NCBI RefSeq assembly: GCF_029544075.1
Contig: NZ_JAJQJH010000001.1
Span: forward strand, 248,001 to 312,000
Length of the DNA stretch: 64,000 bases
Direction of reading: 5' to 3'
Source of the DNA: Chromohalobacter canadensis
GTDB lineage: Bacteria > Pseudomonadota > Gammaproteobacteria > Pseudomonadales > Halomonadaceae
Numbering within the stretch: the first letter of the stretch is position 1; every line of letters begins with the position of its first letter. The notes under the pieces were generated by a model. It did no database searches. It was not told where the DNA came from and saw only the letters and a program-made list of their open reading frames with translations. Positions 63,913 through 64,000 of this stretch are shown here, piece after piece. Both the position numbers and the translations under genes were made by a program.

Positions 63913-64000
63913 CGCAGCAGACCTAGTTTCTCGCCGACGTCTTCGATGGGTTGGTAGTCGTCGTTGTCGGCGGGAATGAAGCCTTGACGGGGGAAGCTCT
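63909..64000 (-). CDS. Phosphonate/phosphite-type binding protein, C-terminal end only
   Basis: The last 30 codons of a gene running in from beyond the window. The visible tail, FIPADNDDYQPIEDV then EKLGLLR, is the usual C-terminus of PhnD-type periplasmic binding proteins. The stop overlaps the ATPase gene TTG start. The order binding protein, ATPase, permease fits a PhnDCE-like importer. Confidence 0.8.
   Translation of the reverse strand, partial: SFPRQGFIPADNDDYQPIEDVGEKLGLLR

Overview
The window is dense, GC-rich bacterial chromosome with no rRNA or tRNA genes and no insertion sequence. Gene content points to a moderately halophilic gammaproteobacterium, probably Halomonadaceae (Halomonas/Chromohalobacter-like). 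The clues are the two-subunit arginine succinyltransferase, an Aot-type arginine transporter with AotO, gamma-butyrobetaine hydroxylase with a betaine-type binding protein, SulP-universal stress protein pairing, and an aryl-polyene-type gene cluster. The organism is inferred from gene content; no marker gene is present.

Layout. 0-1.5 kb: end of a methyltransferase gene and a short-chain dehydrogenase. 1.7-8 kb: ast/aru operon for arginine succinyltransferase catabolism (astC, aruF, aruG, astD, astB), with a 7-copy heptamer tandem repeat just before astD. 8-16.4 kb: housekeeping and accessory genes, including a GNAT enzyme, a HepT/MntA toxin-antitoxin pair, an MFS exporter, a ygiN-LysR-mdaB quinone-redox set, an unknown membrane protein, DUF924, and an Ogt plus Ada/AlkA fusion for alkylation repair. 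16.5-18.5 kb: AbrB-type transporter and an orphan amino-acid binding protein. 18.7-21.5 kb: an AT-rich islet with a ParE/Phd pair, four unrecognised genes in tandem and a structured non-coding stretch. 21.5-22.8 kb: two divergent bactofilins. 22.9-28.4 kb: Aot transporter operon (aotPQMJO) with astE upstream, which completes the ast pathway away from the main operon. 28.9-33.7 kb: OprB porin, Tat-exported SMP-30 lactonase, chemoreceptor and hemerythrin. 33.8-41.3 kb: D-malate/tartrate dehydrogenase with a divergent LysR, a GT4 glycosyltransferase, a VTT membrane protein, and the gamma-butyrobetaine hydroxylase operon with its divergent LysR. 41.4-48.3 kb: NfeD-slipin, a HAD phosphatase, SulP-USP and a membrane protein.

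48.4-60.9 kb: a 13-gene aryl-polyene-type operon on the minus strand. In order of transcription it encodes chain-length factor, ACP, COG4648 membrane protein, ligase-dehydratase, GT2, LpxL-type acyltransferase, LolA-like, MMPL exporter, halogenase-like flavoenzyme, DUF3261 lipoprotein, KS, dehydratase and KR. Most junctions overlap or abut. Upstream of the first gene lies a highly structured region ending in a perfect intrinsic terminator on the same strand. It is a candidate small RNA or attenuating leader and is the most interesting non-coding signal here. 61.4-64 kb: YnfA and a phosphonate-type ABC transporter (fused permease, ATPase, end of the binding protein).

The genes form coherent units: arginine uptake (aot) feeds the ast pathway, the porin and lactonase suggest periplasmic sugar oxidation, and the polyene cluster should make and export a membrane pigment. 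Novelty is most likely in the AT-rich four-gene operon, the polyene operon leader RNA, and the odd features of the polyene enzymes.
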